From Pseudomonadota bacterium (GTDB lineage: Bacteria > Pseudomonadota > Gammaproteobacteria > Steroidobacterales > Steroidobacteraceae): a DNA stretch of 21,250 bases. The stretch covers positions 1 to 21,250 of the forward strand of contig JAJZLX010000708.1 in NCBI GenBank assembly GCA_021850555.1, given 5' to 3'. Positions 7,809 through 16,252 of this stretch are shown one piece after another. The notes beneath the pieces are model-generated. The model made no database searches. It was not told the origin of the DNA and saw nothing but the letters and a program-made list of their open reading frames with translations. Every line of letters starts with the position of its first letter. Within the stretch, counting starts at the first letter, position 1. Position numbers and translations under genes: made by a program.

Positions 7809-9484
7809 TAAGGCTCCTCTGCAGGATCCGGAAATGCGGCGGGCGGACGCTCGGTTACGAAGGCCGGCGGCGGCTTGCGTCCGCGTATCAGGTCCGCGGC
7901 CTTCTCCGCGATCATGATGACGGGCGCGTTGGTGTTGCCGCCGACGATGCTGGGGAACACGGAGGCGTCGACGACGCGCAACGACCGCACTCCGTGAACC
8001 CGAAGCTCTGCGTCGACGACGGCGCCCGGGTCGGGGCCCATGCGGCAGGTGCCGACGGGGTGGTGTACCGTGCTGGCGGTGCGCCGCAGGTAATCGATCA
8101 GTTCCTCATCGCTTTGCGCCCCGGGGCCGGGTGCGACTTCCGTTGCCCGATAGCGCGCGAACGCGGATGTCGCAAACAGGCGGCGGGAAAGCCTCAAGCC
8201 GCGCAGCAATGGGGCGATGTCCGCGTCGTCGCCGAGGAGGTTTGCCTCGATGATCGGCGGACTGCGAGGGTCGGCGTCGGCGAGGGTGATCCGGCCGCGG
8301 CTGCGCGGGTACAGGCCCACGGTGCTGAGTGCGAACCCGTGGCCGAGAGGCAGGGGGAAGGTGCCGCGGTTGCGCCGCGCGGGCTGGAAGACGATCTGCA
8401 GGTCGGGCCGGTCGAGACCGGGGGCGCTGCGGATGAATGCGGTCGACTCGAAGACGTTGCTCGCGAGCGGGCCGCTGCGGGCGAGCGCATATTGCAGGAC
8501 ATTGATGACGGAGCGGTGCAGGGTGCGCAGCGACAGACCGTAGGAGTCCGTGTTGCGCGTTTCCATGAGTACGGCCACGGCCAGATGGTCGTGATAGCCG
8601 GCGCCAACGCCCGGCAGGTGATGGCGGACCGCGGTCCCGTGCCGGCGGAGCTCCTCGGCGTCGCCGATTCCGGAGAGCATCAGCAGCTGGGGCGTCTGGA
8701 TCGTGCCGGCGCAGAGGATGACCTCTTGGGAGGCCTGGATGCGCCGCGGGGCCCCGTCACGCAGGAGCTCGACCCCGCGCGCGCGCGCCGCTTCCACGAT
8801 CACCCGGGTGACGGGGGTCTCGGTGAGAACCGTCAGGTTTCGGCGTGCCCGGGCCGGGCGCAGAAAGGCGACTGCACTGGAGTCGCGGCGGCCGTTGCGG
8901 ATGGTGCCCTGGCGCGGACCATAGCCTTCCGGATGCGGGCCGGTGAAATCCTCGCAGGGCTGAAAGCCCCCGATGGACGCGAACGCGTCCCGGAAGGCCG
9001 CGTTCAATGGATTGGGATGTCGAATGTGCTCGACATTGATCGGTCCGCCCTGGCCGTGATAAGGCGAGCCCAGGTAGTCGGGGTTGTTCTCCGAACGCAG
9101 GAAGTACGGCAGCACTTCGCGCCAGCTCCAGCCCGGATTGCCTGCCGCCGCCCAGTCATCGTAGTCGCGCGGTTGTCCGCGGAAATACACCATGCCGTTG
9201 ATCGAGCCGGAGCCGCCGAGGACCTTCCCGCGGGGCAGGGGGATGCGCCGGCTCGCAAGCTGCGGTTGAGGCGCGGTCGTGAAGCGCCAGTTGGTCGCCG
9301 GCCGGGCAATGGCGGCTCCCACGAGAGCCGGTACGTGGAAGAACGGGTGACGATCGGGCGGGCCGGCTTCCACGAGGCAGACCCGTGTGCCGGGGTCTTC
9401 GGACAGCCGGGCGGCGAGCACGCAGCCGGCCGTACCCGCCCCGACAATCACGTAATCAAAGAGTTCTGCGGGCTTGGTGCTCAT
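7808..9484 (-). CDS. GMC-family FAD oxidoreductase
   Basis: A 558-residue glucose-methanol-choline family flavoprotein. The N-terminal dinucleotide fold has GAGTAG at 15-20. The GMC signature follows (RGKVLGGSGSINGMVYFRG), then the second signature near AGTIQTPQLLMLSGIG. The C-terminal catalytic region HHPVGTCRMG and the closing GNTNAPVIMIAEKAADLI are intact. These enzymes oxidise alcohols, using a quinone or electron carrier or sometimes oxygen. The ATG at 9484 (MSTKPAELFDYVIVG) is used because the homology begins there; the longer frame to 9676 runs into the receptor gene. It is the second gene of the operon, 82 bases after the receptor stop. Confidence 0.92.
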   Translation of the reverse strand: MSTKPAELFDYVIVGAGTAGCVLAARLSEDPGTRVCLVEAGPPDRHPFFHVPALVGAAIARPATNWRFTTAPQPQLASRRIPLPRGKVLGGSGSINGMVYFRGQPRDYDDWAAAGNPGWSWREVLPYFLRSENNPDYLGSPYHGQGGPINVEHIRHPNPLNAAFRDAFASIGGFQPCEDFTGPHPEGYGPRQGTIRNGRRDSSAVAFLRPARARRNLTVLTETPVTRVIVEAARARGVELLRDGAPRRIQASQEVILCAGTIQTPQLLMLSGIGDAEELRRHGTAVRHHLPGVGAGYHDHLAVAVLMETRNTDSYGLSLRTLHRSVINVLQYALARSGPLASNVFESTAFIRSAPGLDRPDLQIVFQPARRNRGTFPLPLGHGFALSTVGLYPRSRGRITLADADPRSPPIIEANLLGDDADIAPLLRGLRLSRRLFATSAFARYRATEVAPGPGAQSDEELIDYLRRTASTVHHPVGTCRMGPDPGAVVDAELRVHGVRSLRVVDASVFPSIVGGNTNAPVIMIAEKAADLIRGRKPPPAFVTERPPAAFPDPAEEP

Positions 9485-9566
9485 GTCCGTGTGGCGATCG
9501 GGGCGGCGTCGGGTGCCAGGGTGCCGACGCCGCCGAAGGACCGTTCGATCTTCGTGCGCATGGTTT

Positions 9567-12248
9567 TCAATGCATCTGCACGCGCACGGTGGCGTACCAC
9601 TCCCGCGGAGGGTTGACATACCCGTTGATGAAGCCGGCGCCGTAGTTGACGACACCGGACGTGATGTAGCGGTCATTGATCAGGTTCGTGCCACCCACGG
9701 CGAGCTGATACCTGCCGCTTGGAGAAACGTAGTGGAGAGAGATATCGAGCATGTGCGTTACGGGTCGACGTATCTGCGGAGTGTTCAATGAATCGTTGAA
9801 CATGCTGGACGTGTAGGTGTAGACGGGAATCAAGCTGATGGTGGCACCGCTCGGCAGCCCGAAGGTGTACTCAGGATCGAGTGTAAATTTCCACTTGGGC
9901 GTCTGCGGCAGCTGGGCGTCGAGCGCGCTGCCCGGGCCCTTGATCGCGCAGATGGGCGGCCCGGCCGGACAGACGGTCGAGCCGTCCGGGAGAGCGTACT
10001 GCGGGAAGTTCGCGTTCGGACTCAACGAGGTGTAGTAAGCGTCGATGTACGAGGCTGAGCCGTTCAGCCGCAGCCCCGTATGGCCGACGAGCGACTCGAA
10101 CGAGAGTTCCGCGCCCTGGATCTTGGCGTTGCCCGCGTTGGTCAGCACCGGGGAGGTGCCGCGCTGCACATCCAGCTGGATGCCGTCGAAGTTCGTGTAG
10201 AAGGCGTCGGCATCGAGGATCAGGTGGTGTCCGAAAAGAGTGGTCTTGACGCCGGCGTCCCATGCCTTGGACGTTTCCGGGCCGTAGCGGGCCTGCGTCG
10301 GGCTCGCTGTGATCGCGGTGACTCTGGTGGTCCATCCGCCGGCCAGGAAGCCCTTGCTCCAGGTAACATAGGCCATGGTGTTCGGGGTGAAGTGGTACTG
10401 GACGCTGCCGGTGGGATCGAACACGTGCCAGGCCTGACTGTCCGGAGTATCGGGAGGGAAGTACAGGGTGTACGGCTGTCCGGTCAGCTGCGGTCCCAGC
10501 ACCGAACCGAACGGGAAGGAGTTGAGATCGCCCTGGCCGCCGATGAAGTAGGCCTGGGCGTCGGTGTAGCGGCCGCCGGCGATGAATTCCCAATGCCGGT
10601 TCAACTGATAATCCAGATGGAAGTAGGCGGCATAGTCCGTGTTTTCGATGTCGTTTCCCGCGCCGTCATAGATGTCCAGCAGGCCCGCGAACGGCACGAA
10701 GTCGTGCACGTAGCCGGATTCCTTGAAATAGAACAGGCCGCCGACGTAGTGCAACCGCCTGTCGAGCGCGTCGCCGAGGAGCCTGAACTCCTGGGAAACC
10801 TGGTATTGATGCTGCAGGTCGATGACGTACGATATCGTCTCGGGCGTGCCGCCCACGTCGGTGCCGACGTTCCAACGGGTCTGGCGGTAGGCGGTGATGG
10901 ACTTCAGGTGCACGTTATGCGTCAGCCTGTAGTCGCCCGTGAGCGCGAAGCCGAAGATGTTGCTGCGGGCGAAATCCGGTCCCTGGGCATAGGTTGTATC
11001 GTAATTGCCCGTGTTGGCCGCGGCGTAGTCGTAGTAGATCCGCGGCTGGCTCGTGCCGAGATAGGCCGTGCCGGGATGCTCGTTGATATTGAACGGTCCC
11101 GGGGGGCCGCCGACATAGCCCGCCCCGAGCAGCGGCGAGCCGCCGATCGAGATTCCGGGCACGTGGCCGCGCGGCTGGGCGCAGGTGCCGGCGAACAGGG
11201 CATTGACGGGTGTGCCGACCGGAGGCCCACCGTCCGCCGCGATTGCCGCGGGCAGCGTCGAGGCATTGTTGCTGATGCAGAGATTGTAGAGCGTCGAGAA
11301 AGTGGATGCGCTCAGGTTGCCGCTGAAGGTGGCAAGATCGACGAGCGGCAGCGCGGTCTGGCTCTCCCGCGTCCAGTCTCCTTCCAGGGTCATTCTGAGC
11401 CGATCGGAGGCGAGCCACAGCAGCTTGCCGCGCATTGCGACCACGCCCGTGCCGCCGAACCGGTTCGAGCTCCGGTACCCCGGACTCGGCCAGGCTGTCG
11501 CCGGCGTGACGACGAACGGCGTCTCGCCGTAGGGGGAGTTGGTCGGGTACGGGATGACGCGCTGGTAGCCCTGCTGGTTCTGCGAGGAGAAGGTGATGCT
11601 CGAGAGCAGCTCATGCTTGATGATCGGAATATCGGCGCTGAAGGCGATGTCGCGGCGGTTGAGGCTGCCGCCGGTGGCCTGTGCGACGAAAGAGGGCTTC
11701 TCGCCGGGCTCGCGGGTGGTGATGCTGATGGCCCCGGCGATGGTGTTCGCGCCGAACAGCGTTCCCTGGGGGCCCTTCAGGATGGAGATGTTCTGCACGT
11801 CGAGCAGATTTACGTTTGCGCCTATCGTGCGCGCGTAGTAAACGCCGTCTACGTAGACGCCGACCGCGGGGTTGATGTTGAATGCGAAGTCGGACTGGCC
11901 GATGCCGCGAATCGATGCGGACAGGACCGAGCTGTCGCCGGAGAACGGCGCGCCAGCGGTCAGGGTAACCCCGGGCGTGAGGTTGCTCAGCTGGGCAAGG
12001 CTCGTGATATTCTGATTGCGTAACGTCTCGGGCGTGAAGGTCGTGATGGCGATGGGCACGTTCTGCACGTTCTGGCGGCGGTACTGCGCGGTGACCACAA
12101 CTTCGCGCAGCTCTGCCAGTGGATGCGGTCTGTTTTCGGAGCGCGCTTGCGCAGCGGCGGCAGCGTAGGCGCCGGAGAGGCAATAGCCGCCGAGTGACAG
12201 CAGCACGAGCGGCGCGAATGCCTTGCGTTTGACGGTTATGATGTTCAT
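9567..12248 (-). CDS. TonB-dependent outer-membrane receptor
   Basis: An 893-residue TonB-dependent receptor, expected to import a bulky substrate across the outer membrane using TonB energy. Residues 1 to about 30 form a signal peptide with a basic start (KRK) and Ala-rich end. A TonB-box-like stretch (REVVVTAQ) leads into the plug, with typical blocks (NVPIAITTF; GPQGTLFGANTIAGAISI). The rest is beta-barrel with alternating aromatic residues, ending AVGGTNLINDRY and REWYATVRVQMH. The final residue is His rather than the usual Phe or Trp. The start has a strong GAGGGGG site 7 bases before ATG. The receptor leads the long minus-strand operon, and palindrome B lies 135 bases upstream. It resembles the receptors that accompany aromatic or terpenoid catabolic genes in sphingomonads rather than siderophore systems. 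Confidence 0.93.
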   Translation of the reverse strand: MNIITVKRKAFAPLVLLSLGGYCLSGAYAAAAAQARSENRPHPLAELREVVVTAQYRRQNVQNVPIAITTFTPETLRNQNITSLAQLSNLTPGVTLTAGAPFSGDSSVLSASIRGIGQSDFAFNINPAVGVYVDGVYYARTIGANVNLLDVQNISILKGPQGTLFGANTIAGAISITTREPGEKPSFVAQATGGSLNRRDIAFSADIPIIKHELLSSITFSSQNQQGYQRVIPYPTNSPYGETPFVVTPATAWPSPGYRSSNRFGGTGVVAMRGKLLWLASDRLRMTLEGDWTRESQTALPLVDLATFSGNLSASTFSTLYNLCISNNASTLPAAIAADGGPPVGTPVNALFAGTCAQPRGHVPGISIGGSPLLGAGYVGGPPGPFNINEHPGTAYLGTSQPRIYYDYAAANTGNYDTTYAQGPDFARSNIFGFALTGDYRLTHNVHLKSITAYRQTRWNVGTDVGGTPETISYVIDLQHQYQVSQEFRLLGDALDRRLHYVGGLFYFKESGYVHDFVPFAGLLDIYDGAGNDIENTDYAAYFHLDYQLNRHWEFIAGGRYTDAQAYFIGGQGDLNSFPFGSVLGPQLTGQPYTLYFPPDTPDSQAWHVFDPTGSVQYHFTPNTMAYVTWSKGFLAGGWTTRVTAITASPTQARYGPETSKAWDAGVKTTLFGHHLILDADAFYTNFDGIQLDVQRGTSPVLTNAGNAKIQGAELSFESLVGHTGLRLNGSASYIDAYYTSLSPNANFPQYALPDGSTVCPAGPPICAIKGPGSALDAQLPQTPKWKFTLDPEYTFGLPSGATISLIPVYTYTSSMFNDSLNTPQIRRPVTHMLDISLHYVSPSGRYQLAVGGTNLINDRYITSGVVNYGAGFINGYVNPPREWYATVRVQMH

Positions 12249-12371
12249 GTTTTTTCCCCCTCGTACCAGCTTGGGCTAGTTTTTGGCCCCCGGCCGGCGC
12301 CTGTCGCTCTCAATCCGGCAAGAATCGGCGCTGCGAGGCGGGCCAAGGTGCAGGAAGGGAATCAAATCGGC

Positions 12372-12399
12372 GGGTGGAAGAAACCACCCTTTGGGGTGG
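12372..12399 (-). promoter_or_regulatory. Palindrome B with an extra half-site, candidate operator
   Basis: Positions 12384-12399 read, on the receptor strand, CCACCC-CAAA-GGGTGG with TT on both sides, matching palindromes A and C. A third half-site (GGGTGG at 12372-12377 on the plus strand) follows 6 bases closer to the receptor gene, giving three arms in a row. The site lies 135 bases before the receptor ATG, between divergent genes. No upstream gene on this strand needs terminating here, so an operator role is the better reading. Confidence 0.65.
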
Positions 12400-12469
12400 A
12401 AATGCCGCCGGCGCTGCGGGGCCGGCCTTGTCTGTTTAAGGGCGCACAGGCAGCCTAGGGCCTGTACAC

Positions 12470-12480
12470 CCACCCCTACA
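12470..12480 (+). promoter_or_regulatory. Degenerate half-site before the small gene
   Basis: CCACCCCTA at 12470-12478 repeats the left arm and first spacer bases of palindrome C. The right arm is lost (ACACCGGG in place of AAGGGTGG). It ends 16 bases before the small ORF start. This could be a weak operator or chance; only the left arm supports it. Confidence 0.25.
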
Positions 12481-12496
12481 CCGGGAACATTGCGTC

Positions 12497-12706
12497 ATGA
12501 GACTGTTTTCCCAAGACCGGACCGAGCTGCTGCGGGTCGAAGGGCTCGATAAGCGCGGCAACGAGCTCGTGATCCGCGGCCAGGCTTTCGGATCGATGCC
12601 GATTACGGCGATGCTGGGGCCACAGGAGGTGCGCAAGTTCCTGAAGTTGCTCAACTTTAGGCTGGTGCTATTCCTGCTCTCCCTGCCGTTCCGGCGGGCG
12701 CGCTAG
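12497..12706 (+). CDS. Small conserved-looking protein, function unknown
   Basis: A 69-residue protein. The first 45 residues are soluble and have a strand-like pattern (LLRVEGLDKRGNELVIRGQAF then MPITAMLGPQEV). The end is a short hydrophobic segment (about 51-65, LLNFRLVLFLLSLPF) capped by RRAR, suggesting a tail anchor at the inner membrane. I have the impression of similar short proteins beside TonB receptors in catabolic clusters, but cannot name a family. It is divergent from the receptor and precedes the regulator gene on the same strand by 284 bases. The ribosome site is weak. Codon use looks like that of its neighbours, and no larger gene occupies the opposite strand. Confidence 0.65.
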   Translation: MRLFSQDRTELLRVEGLDKRGNELVIRGQAFGSMPITAMLGPQEVRKFLKLLNFRLVLFLLSLPFRRAR

Positions 12707-12773
12707 CCGCCGCCCCATGCCCGGTCGAGGCGCGAAGAGGGGATGCGGGCGCCCGCAGCGCGCGGCCGACGTC

Positions 12774-12804
12774 TTGTCTTGCTTGGGAAAGTCCGGCTTA
12801 TAAT
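12774..12804 (+). promoter_or_regulatory. Sigma-70-type promoter of the regulator gene
   Basis: A perfect -10 hexamer TATAAT at 12799-12804 stands out in GC-rich sequence. The best -35 is TTGTCT at 12774-12779 with a 19-base spacer, slightly longer than ideal. Transcription would begin near 12811, leaving a leader of about 180 bases before the regulator ATG at 12991. The -10 is sure by sight; the -35 choice is less so. Confidence 0.6.
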
Positions 12805-12909
12805 TTGAGCGCGGTGCCGCTTTGCGGCCGGTCTGCCGGTTGTAAGTCGCCCGCTCGCGATGGGGGGGAATCGGATGACAACTGAGCTTCCGCTGCCTGC
12901 AGAGACCAT

Positions 12910-12960
12910 CCGCGAGTTCTCCAGCGGTCGCGGCCGTACGCCGGACCTAGGAACTCGCGG
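12910..12960 (+). other. Large stem-loop in the regulator leader
   Basis: CCGCGAGTTC at 12910-12919 pairs perfectly with GAACTCGCGG at 12951-12960. Inside, GGTC (12926-12929) pairs with GACC (12944-12947) and CGGC (12931-12934) with GCCG (12940-12943) around a CGTAC loop, with one bulged G. That gives 18 base pairs in two blocks, ending 30 bases before the regulator ATG. It could control translation of the regulator or mark a mobile repeat; it has no T tract. Confidence 0.6.
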
Positions 12961-12983
12961 CACAGAGGCACAGAGGCGCAGAG
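12961..12983 (+). repeat. Short tandem repeat CACAGAGG
   Basis: Two perfect copies of CACAGAGG (12961-12968, 12969-12976) are followed by a degenerate third (CGCAGAG). They sit directly between the leader stem and the regulator start. Similar CACAGAG-type intergenic tracts are, to my recollection, scattered in many unrelated bacterial genomes. Confidence 0.55.
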
Positions 12984-12990
12984 CAGGATC

Positions 12991-15771
12991 ATGATCGAGC
13001 CGAGTCCCGTCGCGCTCGAGGACCCGGTCTGTCCGATCCGATCGTCGTCGGTCAACAGGACCAAGCTGCGGCCGCCTTCTTGCAAAGGTCCTCTGGTCGA
13101 GCGCCCCCATCTCCTGCGGCGCCTGCAGGGGCGGGCCCGGCCGAGGCTGGCTCTCATCCAGGCGCCTGCGGGCTTCGGCAAGACGAGTCTGCTTTCCCAG
13201 TGCTTCCATGCGGCGCGCGCCGACGGTAAGGCCGCATGGCTGAGTCTGGATGCAACCGACAACGACTGCGCTCGTTTCCTCCAGCATCTGCTCGCGGCCC
13301 TCGCGACGGTCGGCGTGCAGCTCGGCTCGGCGATCGAGGAGGCTTACGGCTCGAGTGCCGGCCTTCCGCCGCTGATGGCGAGCGATCTGTTGAGCAATGC
13401 AGTCGCCGATCTCGATGAGGACGTCGTCGTCTGCGTGGATGACTTTCACGTGCTGACGGATACGGCCATCGAGCAGTTCATGGCAGGTCTGCTTCAGGGG
13501 CCGGGCTCTCGTCTTTTGTGGCTCATCGCTACGCGAGCTACGCCGGCCGGATTGCCCCTGAGCCGGCTGCGGATGCGGGGGGAGCTCGTGGAGCTTTGCG
13601 CCCGCGATCTCAAATTCACGACCGAGGAGTCACGGCGTTTCTTCGACTCCGCAGCCGGGGTTGATCTCGCGCCGGCGATGGTTGAGCTGGTCAACGAGCG
13701 CGCGGAGGGATGGGTCGCGGGCCTGCAAATGGCCTCGCTCAGCCTGGCGGGCACGGACGATCCGGCGGTCACGATCCGGCGCTTCTCGGGCATGAGCCGT
13801 AAAGTGTCGGAGTTTTTGTATTCGGAGGTGCTGGCCAGGCTGGACAAGCAGACCTGTCGCTTCCTGCTCGATACCGCCGTGCTCACGCGCATGAGCACGG
13901 AGCTGTGCAATCACGTGACGCGGCGCTGGGATGCTCGCGCGCGGCTCGATGAGCTCGAAGCGCTGAACCTGTTCATCTTCTCGCTGGATGACGAGCGCAG
14001 CTGGTATCGATATCACCAACTGTTTGCGGAATTTCTCGAGCAGCGGCTGCGCGAGCTCGAGCCCGAGCGCGCCCGCGAGCTGCACGAGCGCGCGGCCGAG
14101 TGGCTCGAGCAGAATGGACAGGGGGTCGAGGCGATCGATCACGCCTTGAAAGCGCGCTCATTCCGCCGGGCGGCCCGTCTGCTCGATGAGCTTGGGTTGT
14201 ACGAGCAGGGCCAGATGGTGTTGCAGGAGCGGCTGGTCGTGCAGATACCGCAAGAGGTTCTCGATGAATTTCCCAATTTGAAACTCGAGCGTCACTGGGG
14301 CTGGCAGTCGGACTGGGAGTTCACGAAATGCCGGCGTGACATCAACCAGTTCAAGCGTCTCGAGCGCGAGTGGCGCAGCGGCGCGCGCCCTGTGCCCCAG
14401 CGCGTGGATCTTGATTACCTCGCGGCAAAGATCGCGCATCGGGAGCTGATGCTGTCCTTTGTGACCGATAACATGGACGCGGCGCGCAGGCTGTGCGAGC
14501 GATGGCTCGCCGCGGGCCATCCGGTCGACGCCTACATGGAGCTCTCGGCCAAAGACGCTCTGAGGGCGGCGCGCCGGGAGCACTATGCCTGCGAGGACAC
14601 GGGGCTGGCGTCTGCGGCACTTTACGAAGCCTACCAAGAGGCCCGGTTCAGCTTCGGGGCGATCTTCCAGGACTGCATCAGCGGCTTGTCGTTTCTGATG
14701 CAAGGGGATGCCGTGCGCGCCCGGGAGGTTTACGAGAGGGCGCTCGAGACGGCGGTGGCGCTGCACGGGCGGCTTTCCCGGCTCGCGTCCATGCCGGCGC
14801 TGCTGCTCGCCGAGGTTCACTACGAGCAGGGCGAGCTGCAGCATGCCCAAGCGCTCGTGGCCGCTTATTTGGGCGTGGCGCACGGACTCGGGTATGTGGA
14901 CAAGCTGATCGCCGGATTCATGACGAAGTCGCGCCTGGAGTTCCTCGAGGGAAGGCTCGAGGCCGCGCAGTGCACTCTCGATGAGGCCGAGCGGTACGCG
15001 GCGAGGACCGGCTTCGAGCGACTGCGGGCGCATGCGCTCGCCGAGCGCATGCGCCAGCTCCTGCTCGCGGAGAAGCGCGACGAGGTGCTCGAGCTGGCGC
15101 GCGCCTCCGGGCTCATGGGCAGCAGCATTCGCTACCAGCCGCACGAGGCGGCGACCACGCGCGATGAGCTCATGGCGATCGCGTGGTCACGCGCCGCCTT
15201 TGCGCGCGGGGAGCTCGACGCACCGATCCGGCTGCTGAAGAACTGGCACCAGTTCACGATGGAGCGCGGTTGTTACCGCTCCTCGGTGCGCCTGGCCGTC
15301 GAGCTGGTGAGGCTGTTGCATGCTCGCGGCGATCTCGGCGCGGCCTGCCGGCACCTGTGCGAGGCGCTCGGGCAGGCCCGGGCGGGCGGGTTTCTGCGGG
15401 TATTCCTCGACGGAGGCGAGGAGGTGCGCGAGGTTCTGAACGCGGCCTTGTCGGGCTCGACCGCGTTTCGCCCGGCCGAGCTGGCCTACGCACACGTGCT
15501 TCGCTCGGCCTTCGGCAGCGCGCGGCGCTGCCGACCGGAGCCGCGAAGCAGTGGTCCCCACCGTCAAAAGCAGCACGTTGGACTCAATCGCCGGGAGCGA
15601 GACATCCTGGAGCTTGCCGCCGGTGATGTGCCCAATCGCGAGATTGCCAGGCGCCTGGCACTCTCGGAGAACACCGTCAAGTGGTACTGGAAGGGCATCT
15701 TCACCAAGCTCGACGCGCGGCGGCGGCTGCAGGCGATCAACCGCGCGCGGGCCGCCGGCCTCATTTTCTGA
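12991..15771 (+). CDS. LuxR-family transcriptional activator of the MalT/LAL type
   Basis: A 926-residue large ATP-binding LuxR regulator. Such proteins bind an inducer and ATP, oligomerise, and activate promoters. An N-terminal STAND-type NTPase has Walker A APAGFGKT at 58-65 and Walker B VVVCVDD at 145-151. The YRYHQLFAEFL block (MalT-like) ends this part. A long helical, TPR-like region follows, which would sense the inducer. The C terminus (about 865-926) is a LuxR helix-turn-helix (LNRRERDILELAAG, then NREIARRLALSENTVKWY). The ATG at 12991 is preceded closely by AGGA. The gene sits between the two catabolic arms and has its own promoter. The three CCACCC-N4-GGGTGG palindromes in front of the surrounding operons are its most likely targets. 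The inducer is unknown, presumably the substrate or a pathway intermediate. Confidence 0.93.
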   Translation: MIEPSPVALEDPVCPIRSSSVNRTKLRPPSCKGPLVERPHLLRRLQGRARPRLALIQAPAGFGKTSLLSQCFHAARADGKAAWLSLDATDNDCARFLQHLLAALATVGVQLGSAIEEAYGSSAGLPPLMASDLLSNAVADLDEDVVVCVDDFHVLTDTAIEQFMAGLLQGPGSRLLWLIATRATPAGLPLSRLRMRGELVELCARDLKFTTEESRRFFDSAAGVDLAPAMVELVNERAEGWVAGLQMASLSLAGTDDPAVTIRRFSGMSRKVSEFLYSEVLARLDKQTCRFLLDTAVLTRMSTELCNHVTRRWDARARLDELEALNLFIFSLDDERSWYRYHQLFAEFLEQRLRELEPERARELHERAAEWLEQNGQGVEAIDHALKARSFRRAARLLDELGLYEQGQMVLQERLVVQIPQEVLDEFPNLKLERHWGWQSDWEFTKCRRDINQFKRLEREWRSGARPVPQRVDLDYLAAKIAHRELMLSFVTDNMDAARRLCERWLAAGHPVDAYMELSAKDALRAARREHYACEDTGLASAALYEAYQEARFSFGAIFQDCISGLSFLMQGDAVRAREVYERALETAVALHGRLSRLASMPALLLAEVHYEQGELQHAQALVAAYLGVAHGLGYVDKLIAGFMTKSRLEFLEGRLEAAQCTLDEAERYAARTGFERLRAHALAERMRQLLLAEKRDEVLELARASGLMGSSIRYQPHEAATTRDELMAIAWSRAAFARGELDAPIRLLKNWHQFTMERGCYRSSVRLAVELVRLLHARGDLGAACRHLCEALGQARAGGFLRVFLDGGEEVREVLNAALSGSTAFRPAELAYAHVLRSAFGSARRCRPEPRSSGPHRQKQHVGLNRRERDILELAAGDVPNREIARRLALSENTVKWYWKGIFTKLDARRRLQAINRARAAGLIF

Positions 15772-15783
15772 TCCGATGCACTT

Positions 15784-15799
15784 CCACCCCTAAGGGTGG
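15784..15799 (+). promoter_or_regulatory. Palindrome C, candidate operator of the plus-strand operon
   Basis: CCACCC-CTAA-GGGTGG with TT on both sides, in the same orientation relative to its downstream gene as palindromes A and B. It lies 63 bases before the CMD start codon. A TATGTT at 15823-15828, 23 bases beyond the palindrome, is a plausible -10, which would put the site near the -35 as expected for a LuxR activator. It also lies 12 bases after the regulator stop codon and could form a short hairpin followed by TTCTTC. Confidence 0.65.
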
Positions 15800-15862
15800 T
15801 TCTTCGCAGGTGGAGCCTGATTTATGTTACCACGGGTTCGAGGCAAAGAAGGTGCCAAAGCC

Positions 15863-16252
15863 ATGAGCGATGAAACTCGAAAGCAGCTGCACGATCTGGG
15901 GTTGTCGATCCGGCGTCGAGTGCTCGGCAACGAATACGTCGATCGGGCGCTGGCGGGCGCTACCGACTTCAACCGGCCATTTCATGCGCTGCTCAACGAG
16001 TACTGCTGGGGCGCAGGCTGGGGCGGGGAAGGGCTCTCGATGAAAGAGCGCAGCATGATCACCCTGGCGATGCTGACCGCGCTCGGACGCACTCAGGAAA
16101 TCGAGACGCATACGCGCGGAGCGCTCAACAACGGACTGACCCCCGAGCAGATCGCCGCGGTGCTGACACATGCCGCGATCTACTGCGGGGTGCCGGCCGC
16201 GGTCGACGGCTTCCGGGCGGCGGGCAAGGTGCTCTCCGGAAATGCCGGATGA
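15863..16252 (+). CDS. 4-carboxymuconolactone decarboxylase-like protein (PcaC-like)
   Basis: A 129-residue CMD-family protein. The core LGRTQEIETHTRGALNNGLTP, followed by THAAIYCGVPAAVDGFRAA, closely follows PcaC-type gamma-carboxymuconolactone decarboxylases. PcaC decarboxylates the lactone to an enol-lactone in protocatechuate breakdown. No other protocatechuate genes are nearby, so the true substrate may be a different lactone or beta-keto acid. It has no CxxC. The ATG at 15863 is preferred; an ATG at 15824 would add 13 poorly matching residues, and the relic at 109 also begins at this position. It is the first gene of the plus-strand operon and overlaps the next by 11 bases. Confidence 0.88.
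   Translation: MSDETRKQLHDLGLSIRRRVLGNEYVDRALAGATDFNRPFHALLNEYCWGAGWGGEGLSMKERSMITLAMLTALGRTQEIETHTRGALNNGLTPEQIAAVLTHAAIYCGVPAAVDGFRAAGKVLSGNAG

Noticed and set aside
7802..9616. 604-codon plus-strand open frame
   Set aside because: It is antisense to the GMC oxidoreductase, whose motifs are all intact; the plus-strand product has no family features.
10080..12023. 647-codon plus-strand open frame
   Set aside because: It is antisense to the TonB receptor and shows no domain.
12703..13449. Minus-strand 248-codon frame over the regulator leader and start
   Set aside because: It overlaps the Walker A region of the regulator and the promoter, and its product is Arg-rich with no motif.
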